Positions 1 through 8,208 of a DNA stretch of 28,303 nt are shown here, piece by piece. Origin of the DNA: CAZLLV01 sp964560325 (GTDB lineage: Bacteria > Acidobacteriota > Thermoanaerobaculia > Multivoradales > DATKCC01); the NCBI GenBank assembly GCA_964560325.1, contig CAZLLV010000361.1, forward strand, positions 1-28,303. Direction: 5' to 3'. The translations under genes and the position numbers were made by a program. Numbering within the stretch: the first letter of the stretch is position 1; every line of letters begins with the position of its first letter. The notes below the pieces were generated by a model. The model made no database searches. It saw only the letters and a program-made list of their open reading frames with translations, and was not told the origin of the DNA.

Positions 1-2776
1 TCCAGTCGGCCCGCGCCACCAGGTCGGGCGAGTGCTCGACCACCACCACCCCGTCGCCCCGGCGCACCAGGCTGCGCAGCGTCTCGTAGAGCAGATCGAT
101 GTCCGACATGTGGAGGCCGGTGGTCGGCTCGTCGAACAGGAAGAGGCGCGGGAGCTCCCGCTTCGGCCGGTCGAGAAAAGCGGCGAGCTTGAGCCGCTGC
201 GCCTCGCCGCCCGACAGCGTCGAGGTTGGCTGGCCGAGCCGCAGGTAGCCGAGCCCGGCGTCCGCCAGCACGTCGAGGCGCTTGACCAGCTTCCGGTGGC
301 CACGGAAGAGCTCGCGTGCCTGGTCGACCGTCAGATCGAGCACCCGGTCGATCGACAGCTCCCGGAGCTTCACCGCCAGCACCTCCGGCTTGAAGCGCCG
401 GCCCCCGCACTCGTCGCACGGGATGGTCACCGACGCCATGAACTGCATGTCGACCTCGGTCGTCCCCGTCCCCTCGCAGACCGGACAGCGCCCCTTGGCG
501 ACGTTGAACGAGAAGTGGCCGGCGGTGACGCCGCGCGCCTTGGCGCCCGAGGTCTGGGCGAAGAGCTTGCGGATCTCGTCGTACGCCTTGACATAGGTCA
601 CCGGGTTCGAGCGGCTGGAGCGGCCGAGCGGCGCCTGGTCGACCAGCGTCACGTCGGCGAGGCCGTCGAGCCCGCGGATCGCCTCCACCTCGCCCGGCTC
701 GACGTCGACCACCCCGCGCGCCCGCTGGTAGGTGCCGTGGAGGACGTTCTCGACCAGGGTCGACTTGCCCGAGCCGGAGACGCCGGTGACCGCGACGAGG
801 GCGCCGAGCGGCATCTCGACCGTCAGGCCTTTCAGGTTGTGGGCGGTGGCGCCCTCGATCCGCAGGCGCGGCAGCTTCGAAACCTTCGCCGCGTCCGGCC
901 GGTCGTCGCGCTCGTCGCCGTCCACCCCCTCTCCTGTAAGAGCCAGGAAGCGCGCCCGCGCCGGCGGCGGCTCGCGCAGGTACTTCCCCGTCAGCGACGC
1001 CTCGGTCGCGAGCACGTCGTCGATCGTCCCCTCGACCATCAGCTCGCCTCCCGCCTCGCCCGCCTTCGGCCCCAGGTCGATCACGTGGTCGGCGCCCTCG
1101 ATCAGCGTCCGGTCGTGCTCGACCACGAGCACGGTGTTGCCGCGCGCGGCGAGATCCTTCAGCAGGCCGAGGAGCTTGTCCGAATCCTGCGGGTGGAGGC
1201 CGATGGTCGGCTCGTCGAGGACGTAGAGGGTGCTGGTGAGGCCGGAGCCGAGCGCCGCCGCCAGGTGGATGCGCTGCGTCTCGCCGCCGGAGAGGGTGCG
1301 CGCCTGGCGGTCGAGGGAGAGGTAGTCGAGCCCCACCCGGTGGAGCACCTCGACCCGCTCGGTCAGCTCGTCGAGCAGGTGGCCGGCGACCTCGCGCTGG
1401 CGGCCGCTCCACGCGCGGGTGGCGAGCCACTCGCGCAGGCGCTCGATCGACAGGGCGGTGAGATCGGCGATCGAGCGGTCTTCCAGCCGCACGGCGAGCG
1501 CCTCGGGCGTGAGGCGGCGGCCCGCGCACGACGGGCAGGCGTCGTAGGCGCGGTAGCGGGCGAGGAGCACGCGCACGTGGACCTTGTAGGTGCGCTTCTC
1601 GAGCCAGCGGAAAAAGCGGTCGAGGCTGGTGAACTTCACGCCTCCCCCCTCCTTCCCGCTCCAGACCCAGGCGCGGTGGTCGTCCGACATCTCCTCCCAC
1701 GGCAGGTCGAGCGGCACCTTCGCCTTGCGCGCGGCGCGGAAGAGGTCGTCGTACAGATCCTCGTAGGCGGGCGTGTTCCAGGGCGCGATCGGCCGCTCCT
1801 CGAGGGTCAGGCGCGGGTTCGGGACGACGCGCGCGCGGTCGACCCCGATCACCCGGCCGAACCCCTGGCACTCGGGGCAGGCGCCGAGCGGCGAGTTGAA
1901 CGAGAAGAGGGGCGGCGTGGGGGCGCGGGCGGTGAAGCCGCAGACCGGGCAGCCGAGGCCGCGGGAGTAGACGCGGCGGGCCGGCGCTCCCTCTCCCTCC
2001 GGCGGGTCGGCGTCGAGCGCTTCGACCGTCCCGGCCGCCAGCCGGTACGCCTCCTCCACCGTCTCGGTCAGCCGCGCCGGCGGCGCGCCCTCGCCGTCGG
2101 TCTTCGCCGTGAAGCGGCCGAGCACGAACGGCATCTCGGCGTCCGCCTTCGGCCACTTCGCCCCCGGCTCCAATCGCTCGACCTCGCCCGCCTTCTTGCC
2201 GCGCGTCACCAGGCGGCGCTGGAACCCCTGACGGATCAGCTCGGAGAGGGCCGCGTCCGCCTGGTTCTTCGGCCGCGGCACCCGGGCGACCAGGAGGAAC
2301 CGCTCCCCCGCCGCGCCGGCGGCGAGCTCGGCCGCGGCCTGGTCGGGCGTGTAGCGGCGCACCGGTCCGTGGCCGTTCGGGCAGATCACCTCACCCAGAT
2401 GGGTGAAGAGGAGGCGCAGCACGTCGTGGGTCTCGGTGATCGTGCCGACCGTCGAGCGGGCGTTCTTGATCGAGTTCTTCGCCTCGATCGCGACCGGCGG
2501 CAGAATGCCCCGGATCTCCTCGACCGGCGGCCGCTCCATCTGGTCGAGGAACTGCCGCGCGTAGGTCGACATCGACTCGACGAAGCGGCGCTGCCCCTCG
2601 GCGTAGACGGTGTCGAAGGCGAGCGACGACTTGCCGGCGCCCGAAGGCCCGGTGACCACCGTCACCGCCCCGTGCGGGATGCGGCAGGTGACCCCTTTCA
2701 GGTTGTGCGTGCGCGCACCCTCGACCTCGAGAGCGGTCGTGCGGTCCTTCTTCGTGGCGGCGGAGGATCTCGGCAT
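1..2776 (-). CDS. uvrA: Excinuclease ABC subunit A (UvrA), 3' end beyond the window
   Basis: UvrA is the damage-recognition ATPase of nucleotide excision repair; it loads UvrB on lesions in the cytoplasm. About 925 residues are inside the window and the C-terminal tail is cut by the left edge. Visible in order: Walker A GPSGAGKSS (about residues 43-51), the STVGT region, a zinc module CPVCG...CPEC, the ABC signature LSGGETQR with Walker B LYVLDEPTIGLHP, a second Walker A GVSGSGKST, a second zinc module CPVC...CDEC, a second signature LSGGEAQR and LFLFDEPTTGLH. The start is the ATG at 2774-2776, shortly before the conserved ARTHNLKG. A TATGAT hexamer at 2812-2817 on this strand could be a -10 box, but no -35 is visible. 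The first STVGT region differs from the E. coli form (see findings), so this could be a paralogue rather than the only uvrA. Family identity is certain. Confidence 0.96.
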   Translation of the reverse strand, partial: MPRSSAATKKDRTTALEVEGARTHNLKGVTCRIPHGAVTVVTGPSGAGKSSLAFDTVYAEGQRRFVESMSTYARQFLDQMERPPVEEIRGILPPVAIEAKNSIKNARSTVGTITETHDVLRLLFTHLGEVICPNGHGPVRRYTPDQAAAELAAGAAGERFLLVARVPRPKNQADAALSELIRQGFQRRLVTRGKKAGEVERLEPGAKWPKADAEMPFVLGRFTAKTDGEGAPPARLTETVEEAYRLAAGTVEALDADPPEGEGAPARRVYSRGLGCPVCGFTARAPTPPLFSFNSPLGACPECQGFGRVIGVDRARVVPNPRLTLEERPIAPWNTPAYEDLYDDLFRAARKAKVPLDLPWEEMSDDHRAWVWSGKEGGGVKFTSLDRFFRWLEKRTYKVHVRVLLARYRAYDACPSCAGRRLTPEALAVRLEDRSIADLTALSIERLREWLATRAWSGRQREVAGHLLDELTERVEVLHRVGLDYLSLDRQARTLSGGETQRIHLAAALGSGLTSTLYVLDEPTIGLHPQDSDKLLGLLKDLAARGNTVLVVEHDRTLIEGADHVIDLGPKAGEAGGELMVEGTIDDVLATEASLTGKYLREPPPARARFLALTGEGVDGDERDDRPDAAKVSKLPRLRIEGATAHNLKGLTVEMPLGALVAVTGVSGSGKSTLVENVLHGTYQRARGVVDVEPGEVEAIRGLDGLADVTLVDQAPLGRSSRSNPVTYVKAYDEIRKLFAQTSGAKARGVTAGHFSFNVAKGRCPVCEGTGTTEVDMQFMASVTIPCDECGGRRFKPEVLAVKLRELSIDRVLDLTVDQARELFRGHRKLVKRLDVLADAGLGYLRLGQPTSTLSGGEAQRLKLAAFLDRPKRELPRLFLFDEPTTGLHMSDIDLLYETLRSLVRRGDGVVVVEHSPDLVARADW

Positions 2777-2863
2777 GGGACGGCGCGGGTGGGGGACCCG
2801 GCGGGCCGAGCATCATACCGCGTGGTGCTGGACAGCCGTGGGGCGGCGCGAGAAGATCGCTCC

Positions 2864-3574
2864 ATGCTCCGCCACGCGATCGTCCTCGCCGTCCTGGCCC
2901 TCCTCCCCGCCGCCGGCTCCGAGGCCGGCGAGCCCGCCCCCGCCGCGGCGCCGCCGCCTTCGGAAGTCCGCGGCATCGACGTCTCGCACTACAGCGGCGC
3001 GGTCGACTGGGACGCGGTCGCCGAAGCGGGGGTCCACTTCGCCTACCTCAAGGCGACCGAGGGGGTCGACTCCGCCGACCCTGCCTTCGCCGGTCACTGG
3101 CAAGCGCTCGAGGACCACCCGTCGTTGCTGCGCGGCGCCTACCACTTCTACGTCACCGAGGACGACCCGGAGGCGCAGGCGCGCTTCTTCCTCGGGACGG
3201 TGAAGCTCGCTCCCGGCGACCTGCCGCCGGTGGTCGACGTCGAGATCCTCGGCCACGATACGCAGCCCGGGCTGCCCGACCGGCTCCGGACCTTCCTCGA
3301 GATCGTCGAGCGGGAGACCGGGGTGACGCCGATCCTCTACACCGCGCCCAACTTCTGGAACGCCAACCTGACCGACCGCTTCGGCGACTATCCGCTCTGG
3401 GTGGCCGAGTACCAGGTGAGCGAGCCGGTGACGCCCGAGGGGTGGAGCGCCTGGACGCTCTGGCAGTGGGAGCAAGACGCCGCCGTGCCGGGGGTCGAGA
3501 AGGGCGCCGACCTCTCGCACCTGCACCCGGACGTCGACCTCGACGCGCTGCGCATCCGGCCGCCGGCCGAGTGA
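2864..3574 (+). CDS. Secreted GH25-family lysozyme (muramidase)
   Basis: A protein of 236 residues with a signal peptide (MLRHAIVLAVLALLPAAG, likely cleaved near residue 21) followed by one glycoside hydrolase 25 domain. Family hallmarks are RGIDVSHYSG with Asp39, the catalytic DxE pair in VVDVEI (Asp125 and Glu127), a YPLWVAEY segment and the terminal WQW. GH25 enzymes cut the N-acetylmuramic acid to N-acetylglucosamine beta-1,4 bond of peptidoglycan. Export suggests action in the periplasm or on other cells. The ATG at 2864 gives the signal peptide directly; the same frame stays open far upstream, but only as the antisense of uvrA. The gene is divergent from uvrA across 87 bp, where I see no convincing -35/-10 pair. 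No wall-binding repeats or lipobox are present. An immunity or spanin-like partner is not visible. Confidence 0.92.
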   Translation: MLRHAIVLAVLALLPAAGSEAGEPAPAAAPPPSEVRGIDVSHYSGAVDWDAVAEAGVHFAYLKATEGVDSADPAFAGHWQALEDHPSLLRGAYHFYVTEDDPEAQARFFLGTVKLAPGDLPPVVDVEILGHDTQPGLPDRLRTFLEIVERETGVTPILYTAPNFWNANLTDRFGDYPLWVAEYQVSEPVTPEGWSAWTLWQWEQDAAVPGVEKGADLSHLHPDVDLDALRIRPPAE

Positions 3575-3664
3575 AGCCACGGCTGTGCCGGGTCGGTTGC
3601 GGTAGAGTCGTATTCAAACCCTTTCCCGAACGACGAACCGCAGCACCTATCGAAGGAGGCCGCC

Positions 3665-4903
3665 TTGCGCCCCGATCGGAACCCCTTCCGCATCCTCGTC
3701 CCGTCCCTCGCACTCGCCCTTCTCTCGACTCTTGCCGGCGCCTCGGCCGTCGCCGCGGCGGGGCCGTACACGGTCATCGCCACCGCCACCGACTCGGTCG
3801 GCAACTTCGAGCGCACCGAGATCACCGTGTCGGCGGGGCCGAACCCGATCGACCGCTTCCAGGTCGTGCGCCTGGTGAAGGCGGGGCCGGCCGGAGGCGC
3901 CCGGGGCTCGATCCTCTTCCTGCCGCCGCTCGGCAGCTCGTTCGCCTTCTACGAGCAGACGGGTCCCTCGGGAGCTCCGGGGTCGTCGATCGCCGGCTAC
4001 TTCGCCCAGCGCGGCTACGACGTCTACGGCTACCAGCCGCGCTACGCCGGCATCCCGGCCGGCACCTGCGAGGCCGGGATCTTCGACTGCTCGGTGATGG
4101 GCGGCTGGGACCTCCGGTCGCAGCTCGACGACATCGCCTTCGTGCGCCAGCAGATCGAGAGCTTCCACCCGGGCACCGAGGTCGTGGCCGGCGGCGCCTC
4201 GCTCGGCGGCATCCTGGCCATCGCGGTGGCGAACGACGCGCCGGACGACTATGAAGGCGTGCTGGTCTGGGAGGGCATGCTCGCCTCGGACGATCCGGTG
4301 GTCCTCGCCCTGAACGCCGGCTACTGCGCGGCCCTCGAGGCGCAGATCGGCGCCGGCCTGGTCTACGACGGCGTCGGTACCAACCTGTTCAAGCAGGTGG
4401 CGAAAGCCTCGGAGCTGGCACCGGGCGGCCTCAACGTGAACCCGTTCTTCCCGCCGACGCTCACCAACCACCAGGTGCTGGTCCTCACCCTGTCGGTGCC
4501 GGCGCCGGGGCCGGTCTCGATGCCGGTGCCGGGCTACATCCAGATGAACGGCAGCTTCGCGGACGACGAGCTCTTCTACGCCTCGGAGCCGCGGCTGTAC
4601 GAGAACGTCGGCCAGTTCAACAGCTACGTGCCGAACCCGATCGTGCGCGACATCTCCTGCTCGCTCGCGGGGGTCGAGACCGCCTACACCGCGAGTCTCG
4701 GGAGCTACGGCGGCTCGGTGCTGGCGATCGGCGGCGGCCACGGCTTCGGCCCCTACATGGACCACCAGCTCTCGCTCTTCGGATCGAGCGACGTGACCTT
4801 CCTGTTGACGCCCGACTTCGGCCACATCGACCACTTCATGACCCCGCATCACCGCGAGTACGTCGAGCGGCCGATCTTCGAGTGGCTGCGCCGGGTTTTC
4901 TGA
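3665..4903 (+). CDS. Secreted alpha/beta-hydrolase-fold protein
   Basis: A protein of 412 residues. A TTG start is chosen at 3665 because a strong AAGGAGG Shine-Dalgarno lies about five bases upstream and the signal peptide (FRILVPSLALALLSTLAGAS) follows at once. The nucleophile elbow is GASLG with Ser179; a late HIDHF segment (PDFGHIDHF) is the likely catalytic histidine. This supports an esterase, lipase or peptidase-like hydrolase. The substrate cannot be told from the sequence. Several cysteines (near CEAGIFDC and DISCSL) could form disulfides in the exported protein. It lies 90 bp after the lysozyme gene on the same strand and converges with the acyltransferase gene over an 18-bp gap. 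Fold assignment is fairly secure; specific function is unknown. Confidence 0.8.
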   Translation: MRPDRNPFRILVPSLALALLSTLAGASAVAAAGPYTVIATATDSVGNFERTEITVSAGPNPIDRFQVVRLVKAGPAGGARGSILFLPPLGSSFAFYEQTGPSGAPGSSIAGYFAQRGYDVYGYQPRYAGIPAGTCEAGIFDCSVMGGWDLRSQLDDIAFVRQQIESFHPGTEVVAGGASLGGILAIAVANDAPDDYEGVLVWEGMLASDDPVVLALNAGYCAALEAQIGAGLVYDGVGTNLFKQVAKASELAPGGLNVNPFFPPTLTNHQVLVLTLSVPAPGPVSMPVPGYIQMNGSFADDELFYASEPRLYENVGQFNSYVPNPIVRDISCSLAGVETAYTASLGSYGGSVLAIGGGHGFGPYMDHQLSLFGSSDVTFLLTPDFGHIDHFMTPHHREYVERPIFEWLRRVF

Positions 4904-4921
4904 GGTAGATGGCGGGCGGGC

Positions 4922-6406
4922 TCAGGAGGGGGCGGTGACGCGGCCGTCGGGCGTGACCTCGCCGGGGAGCTCCATGTCCTCGGCGAGCGCCGCCGCCGCC
5001 TCGAACAGCACGGCGCGCTCGCGGGCGAGGCGGTGGACAGCCCGCCCGCGCATGGTCCGGGTCAGGCGGACGCGGATCGCCCGGTAGGTCTCGCCCGCGA
5101 GGCGCAGGTAGCGCACCGCCGCCCAGCCGCCGACCGAGCAGAGGAGGAAGGTCGTGATCCCCGCCAGCCAGGGCGCCTCCGGCACCCGGCCCGGGAAGAG
5201 GTCGTGCAGGTTGATCTGCCCCCAGGCGACGAGGAGCGAGACCGCGAGCCAGACCAGCGGGAAGACGAGCACACCCACGATCACCTTGATCGACGCCTGG
5301 TCCTTGACCTTGCCGCCGGTGCGCCGGGCGAACGCGCCGAGGGCGAGCGCCACCGGCGTGTTGACCACGTAGCCGAGGACCAGGAGCGGCGGCAGGAGCA
5401 GGTAGACGCCGACCGCCTGCGCGACCAGCAGGAGCGTACGCCAGGGCGAGGCGAGGTCGGCGCGGGTGCCGAGCTCGTGGTCCTCCAGGCCGAGCGCCGT
5501 GAGCGTCCGATCGTAGCTCCGCACCCGCTCCTCGAGCCGGGCGGTCTCCTCCGGCCGGGACTCGCGCAGGGCGAGGTACGCCCGCCGGACCCGCGCCAGC
5601 CCGAGGACTCGCTCGCGTAGCGTCGGCGGCCCCGGGCGGCTGCCGGCGCGGGCGGCGCGCTCGGCCCGGAAGATCTTGCGCAGCCGGTGCATCAGGTGAT
5701 GGAGCTCCCAGCTCTCGGTCTCCTGCACCACGTCGGAGAGGGCGCGGTCGAAGTGGTTCGTGAGCAGCAGCGCCCGGGCCTCGCGGTCGGCGTCGGCGTC
5801 GCTTTCCGCCGCGAGCGGAGGCACCGGCGCGAGCGCCTCCGCCGGCAGCTCGAGCGGCGGATGGAACTCGACCAGCGCCGTCGACCCGAACAGGTGCTTG
5901 CGGTCGTAGTGGAGACCGACCGGGACGACCACCGGCGGCGGCGCTCCCGGCGGCGTCCGCTCCGCCGCCGCCAGGAAGAGCCGCGCGGCTCCGGGGCGCA
6001 GGTCCATCAGCGCCGGCTCGTCGTGGCTCTCGCCCTCGGGGAAGATGGCGGCGAACGAGCCGACCGCGACCGCCTCGGCCAGGGCGTCGAGACTCCGGCG
6101 GTTGGCGGCGCGCCGGGCCTCCGGGTCGAGCCCGCGGCCCGAGTCCTGGGGGCGGTAGATCGGAACGGTGCCGAGAAAGCGCAGCAGGCGGCCGAAGAGC
6201 GGCCACTGCAAGAGCCCGTGGCGCGCGCCGAAGACGACCTGCCGCGGGAAGTGGGCGAGGATCAGCGCGGGGTCGAGGAGGCCGTTGGGGTGCCAGGCGA
6301 TCAGCACCCCACCCCCCTCCGCCGGCACGTTCTCCAGCCCCACCACCTCGATCCGGCGGAAGAAGAGACGCAACAACCGGCGGAGCACCGAGATTACGAG
6401 CTCCAT
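4922..6406 (-). CDS. PlsC/GPAT-family acyltransferase with C-terminal membrane segments
   Basis: A protein of 494 residues. The N-terminal half is a glycerolipid acyltransferase domain: WHPNGLLDP (His39 and Asp45, an H-x5-D box rather than the common H-x4-D) and FPEGESHDEP, the glycerol-3-phosphate-binding block. Such enzymes move an acyl chain from acyl-CoA or acyl-ACP to glycerol-3-phosphate or lysophosphatidate at the inner membrane. The x5 spacing with FPEG-SH resembles the yeast SCT1/GPT2 type, from memory of that family. The C-terminal half has about three to four hydrophobic stretches (around residues 313-355, 375-400 and 415-435). The ATG at 6406 has an AGGAA element about ten bases upstream. 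The gene stands alone between the hydrolase (convergent) and the secreted-protein pair. Exact substrate is unknown. Confidence 0.85.
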   Translation of the reverse strand: MELVISVLRRLLRLFFRRIEVVGLENVPAEGGGVLIAWHPNGLLDPALILAHFPRQVVFGARHGLLQWPLFGRLLRFLGTVPIYRPQDSGRGLDPEARRAANRRSLDALAEAVAVGSFAAIFPEGESHDEPALMDLRPGAARLFLAAAERTPPGAPPPVVVPVGLHYDRKHLFGSTALVEFHPPLELPAEALAPVPPLAAESDADADREARALLLTNHFDRALSDVVQETESWELHHLMHRLRKIFRAERAARAGSRPGPPTLRERVLGLARVRRAYLALRESRPEETARLEERVRSYDRTLTALGLEDHELGTRADLASPWRTLLLVAQAVGVYLLLPPLLVLGYVVNTPVALALGAFARRTGGKVKDQASIKVIVGVLVFPLVWLAVSLLVAWGQINLHDLFPGRVPEAPWLAGITTFLLCSVGGWAAVRYLRLAGETYRAIRVRLTRTMRGRAVHRLARERAVLFEAAAALAEDMELPGEVTPDGRVTAPS

Positions 6407-6477
6407 GGGATCGATTCCTGGCGCGGAAGTCTACCCGAGGCTGTTGGACTCGCGCGCGATCCGCGGGTTCGACCGGC

Positions 6478-7455
6478 TCACTCGTCGGCTCCAGCCGTTG
6501 CGAAGAAGACGTCGTACGACTGAACAGGTCGGTCCGTCTTCCGATGCTCGACTCGTGCGCTCGACCGGAAGCGGAAGAGATTGCCGTGCCTATCGCGCCG
6601 CCATGAGCTCCGATAGTCGAGGTCGATCTCGAGGACCCTCAGCTCCTCCAGCGTTGCCCACTCTCCGTCGTCGGCTTCACCATCGTGGTCGAGATCGAAC
6701 CAGACGCAGAGCTGCCGGAAGAGCTCGTCGTTTCGCGATAGGACACCGTCCGCGTCGCCACCCCGAACCTCCTCGTCCAGCTCCGCCAACGCGAGGTAGC
6801 CGTTAGCCGCCAGACCACCCGCGAGGAGTGGTGTCGCGGTGCCGAAGAGCTCGGCCCCGTCGTCGATCCGGTCGTTTCCATCGCGATCCCAACAGAGAAA
6901 CCCGTCGAGAGCGCCGGGAGCCGTCCAGCCGATTCGCTCCGAGCTTCCGTCCGCGTCGAGATCGAAGTCGACACCACCGCCGGTTCCAACCAGCCGGAAT
7001 CCGTCGCCGTCCAGGTCCAGCAGCACCGGACACGAGTCCTCGAAACATTGCTCCGACGATCCGCGGGAGATGTCGGCGGCCAGAGGCGTGACCGCGTCGA
7101 GCCGGGCGCGGTAACACCGCCCGGGTTCGGCGCTGGCTCGAACGGAGTTGACGTACTGGCCCGACGTTTCGAGCCTCCGCTCCATCACCACGTTCTCCGA
7201 GTCGGACTCGTAGACGTAGTGGACGCCATCGAGAGGCTGAGACCAATCGATCTCGCCGTTCCACTTGTTGATGCGAGCTTTTCCTGCCGATTGCACGTCG
7301 GGTCCGCCCGTCGTCGCGCCTGGGCGGGCCGTGATCCCGACCGATCCCGTCATGTAATGCGAAGACTGGGCGTCCGCCGTGGCGGTGCTCGAAATGCTGA
7401 GCACCAGGGCGATCCACAACGGTCGTAGTCGGCGCTCCCGAGGCGAACGCCTCAT
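6478..7455 (-). CDS. Secreted protein with EF-hand-like calcium-binding loops
   Basis: A protein of 325 residues. A signal peptide (LRPLWIALVLSISSTATADA) is followed by a region without known features, then several Asp-rich calcium loops: LDLDGDGFRL, FDLDADGSSE, WDRDGNDRIDDGAELFG, GDADGVLSRNDELF and FDLDHDGEADDGEW. This loop series matches the calcium-binding tail often found at the ends of large RTX or haemolysin-type proteins, here as a stand-alone protein without the GGxGxD nonapeptides. The start is the ATG at 7455, which overlaps the upstream stop as ATGA and has AGGAGG about seven bases before it; a GTG at 7461 is too close to that site. Base composition is visibly less GC-rich than the flanks. 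Function is unknown; Ca binding is inferred from the loops. Confidence 0.78.
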   Translation of the reverse strand: MRRSPRERRLRPLWIALVLSISSTATADAQSSHYMTGSVGITARPGATTGGPDVQSAGKARINKWNGEIDWSQPLDGVHYVYESDSENVVMERRLETSGQYVNSVRASAEPGRCYRARLDAVTPLAADISRGSSEQCFEDSCPVLLDLDGDGFRLVGTGGGVDFDLDADGSSERIGWTAPGALDGFLCWDRDGNDRIDDGAELFGTATPLLAGGLAANGYLALAELDEEVRGGDADGVLSRNDELFRQLCVWFDLDHDGEADDGEWATLEELRVLEIDLDYRSSWRRDRHGNLFRFRSSARVEHRKTDRPVQSYDVFFATAGADE

Positions 7456-8135
7456 GGACACCCCTCCTGCACGAAGAGCAGGATCTCGCTCCGGTCTTCG
7501 ATCGGTTCCTGAATGAACGTGTTCGGAGCGACGCCGTGATAGAGGACTCGGAGCAATGTCTCCTCTCCCAGCTCCCTCTCGACCGCACGCATGGCGTGGA
7601 GGCGCCGTCGACAGCTACTCTCCTGCAATGCTTCGATCTCGGCTCGCAGAGTAGCGGCCTCCGCCGGTGAGACATCGGCGAGGCGTCCACCGCGGACGAG
7701 TTCCTCGTGGCGGTGCTCGATGTACGGGCGCGCCGACTCTTCGAGCCGCACCCAGAGGCCGTCCGGTGGCTCGAATCCCTCCGCCGACAGGAGGTTCTCC
7801 TCAATCTGAACGCGAAACGCGTCTCGTGTGTCGGAGTCGAGTGCGTACGCCCGGTAGATCAGAGAGTCGAAGAGCTCCCACGGAAAGAACAATCCCGGAT
7901 CGAACCGACCGTCGACACTCTGAAAACCTCGAGCGTGGGCTACCGCCGTGTCGGGCGACCTCCCGGCTCGGTGCTCAACCGCGCGGGGATCGAACCGCTC
8001 CTCGAGCCGCTCTTCGAGCGTCCAGGACGACGGATCGTGTCTTTGCGGGCCGGCTTGAGCGTTCGAACCCATGACGGCGACGAGCGCGACGAGCAGCACC
8101 GCGGGTCGCTGGCGAGTCTCTTCGAATTTCGGCAT
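7452..8135 (-). CDS. Secreted protein of unknown function, coupled to the EF-hand gene
   Basis: I do not recognise this family. From the ATG at 8135 the product has 227 residues and begins with a signal peptide (RPAVLLVALVAVMGSNAQAG, cleavage near residue 30). A GTG at 8198 would add 21 residues before the signal peptide and is less likely. The mature part is charged and probably helical, with a Glu/Arg-rich stretch (DVSPAEAATLRAEIEALQ) and two cysteines. Its TGA overlaps the ATG of the downstream calcium-loop protein (ATGA), so the two are probably translated together and may act together outside the cytoplasm. Like its partner it has lower GC than the surroundings, which may mean a later arrival. 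No catalytic motif is visible. Confidence 0.7.
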   Translation of the reverse strand: MPKFEETRQRPAVLLVALVAVMGSNAQAGPQRHDPSSWTLEERLEERFDPRAVEHRAGRSPDTAVAHARGFQSVDGRFDPGLFFPWELFDSLIYRAYALDSDTRDAFRVQIEENLLSAEGFEPPDGLWVRLEESARPYIEHRHEELVRGGRLADVSPAEAATLRAEIEALQESSCRRRLHAMRAVERELGEETLLRVLYHGVAPNTFIQEPIEDRSEILLFVQEGCP

Positions 8136-8208
8136 GTCCGGTTCATACCATGCAGGGGTTCTGTGAGCCCACCAGCTTCGCGACAGATCAGCCCCCACGG
8201 CGCCGGAG

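Noticed and set aside
2812..2817. TATGAT as a uvrA -10 box (a similar hexamer lies at 9894-9899)
   Set aside because: No matching -35 element at 16-18 bp in either case; kept only as a remark.
32..2863. A plus-strand frame running through the uvrA region into the lysozyme gene
   Set aside because: The part before 2864 is antisense to uvrA and has shadow composition; the signal peptide and GH25 domain start at 2864.
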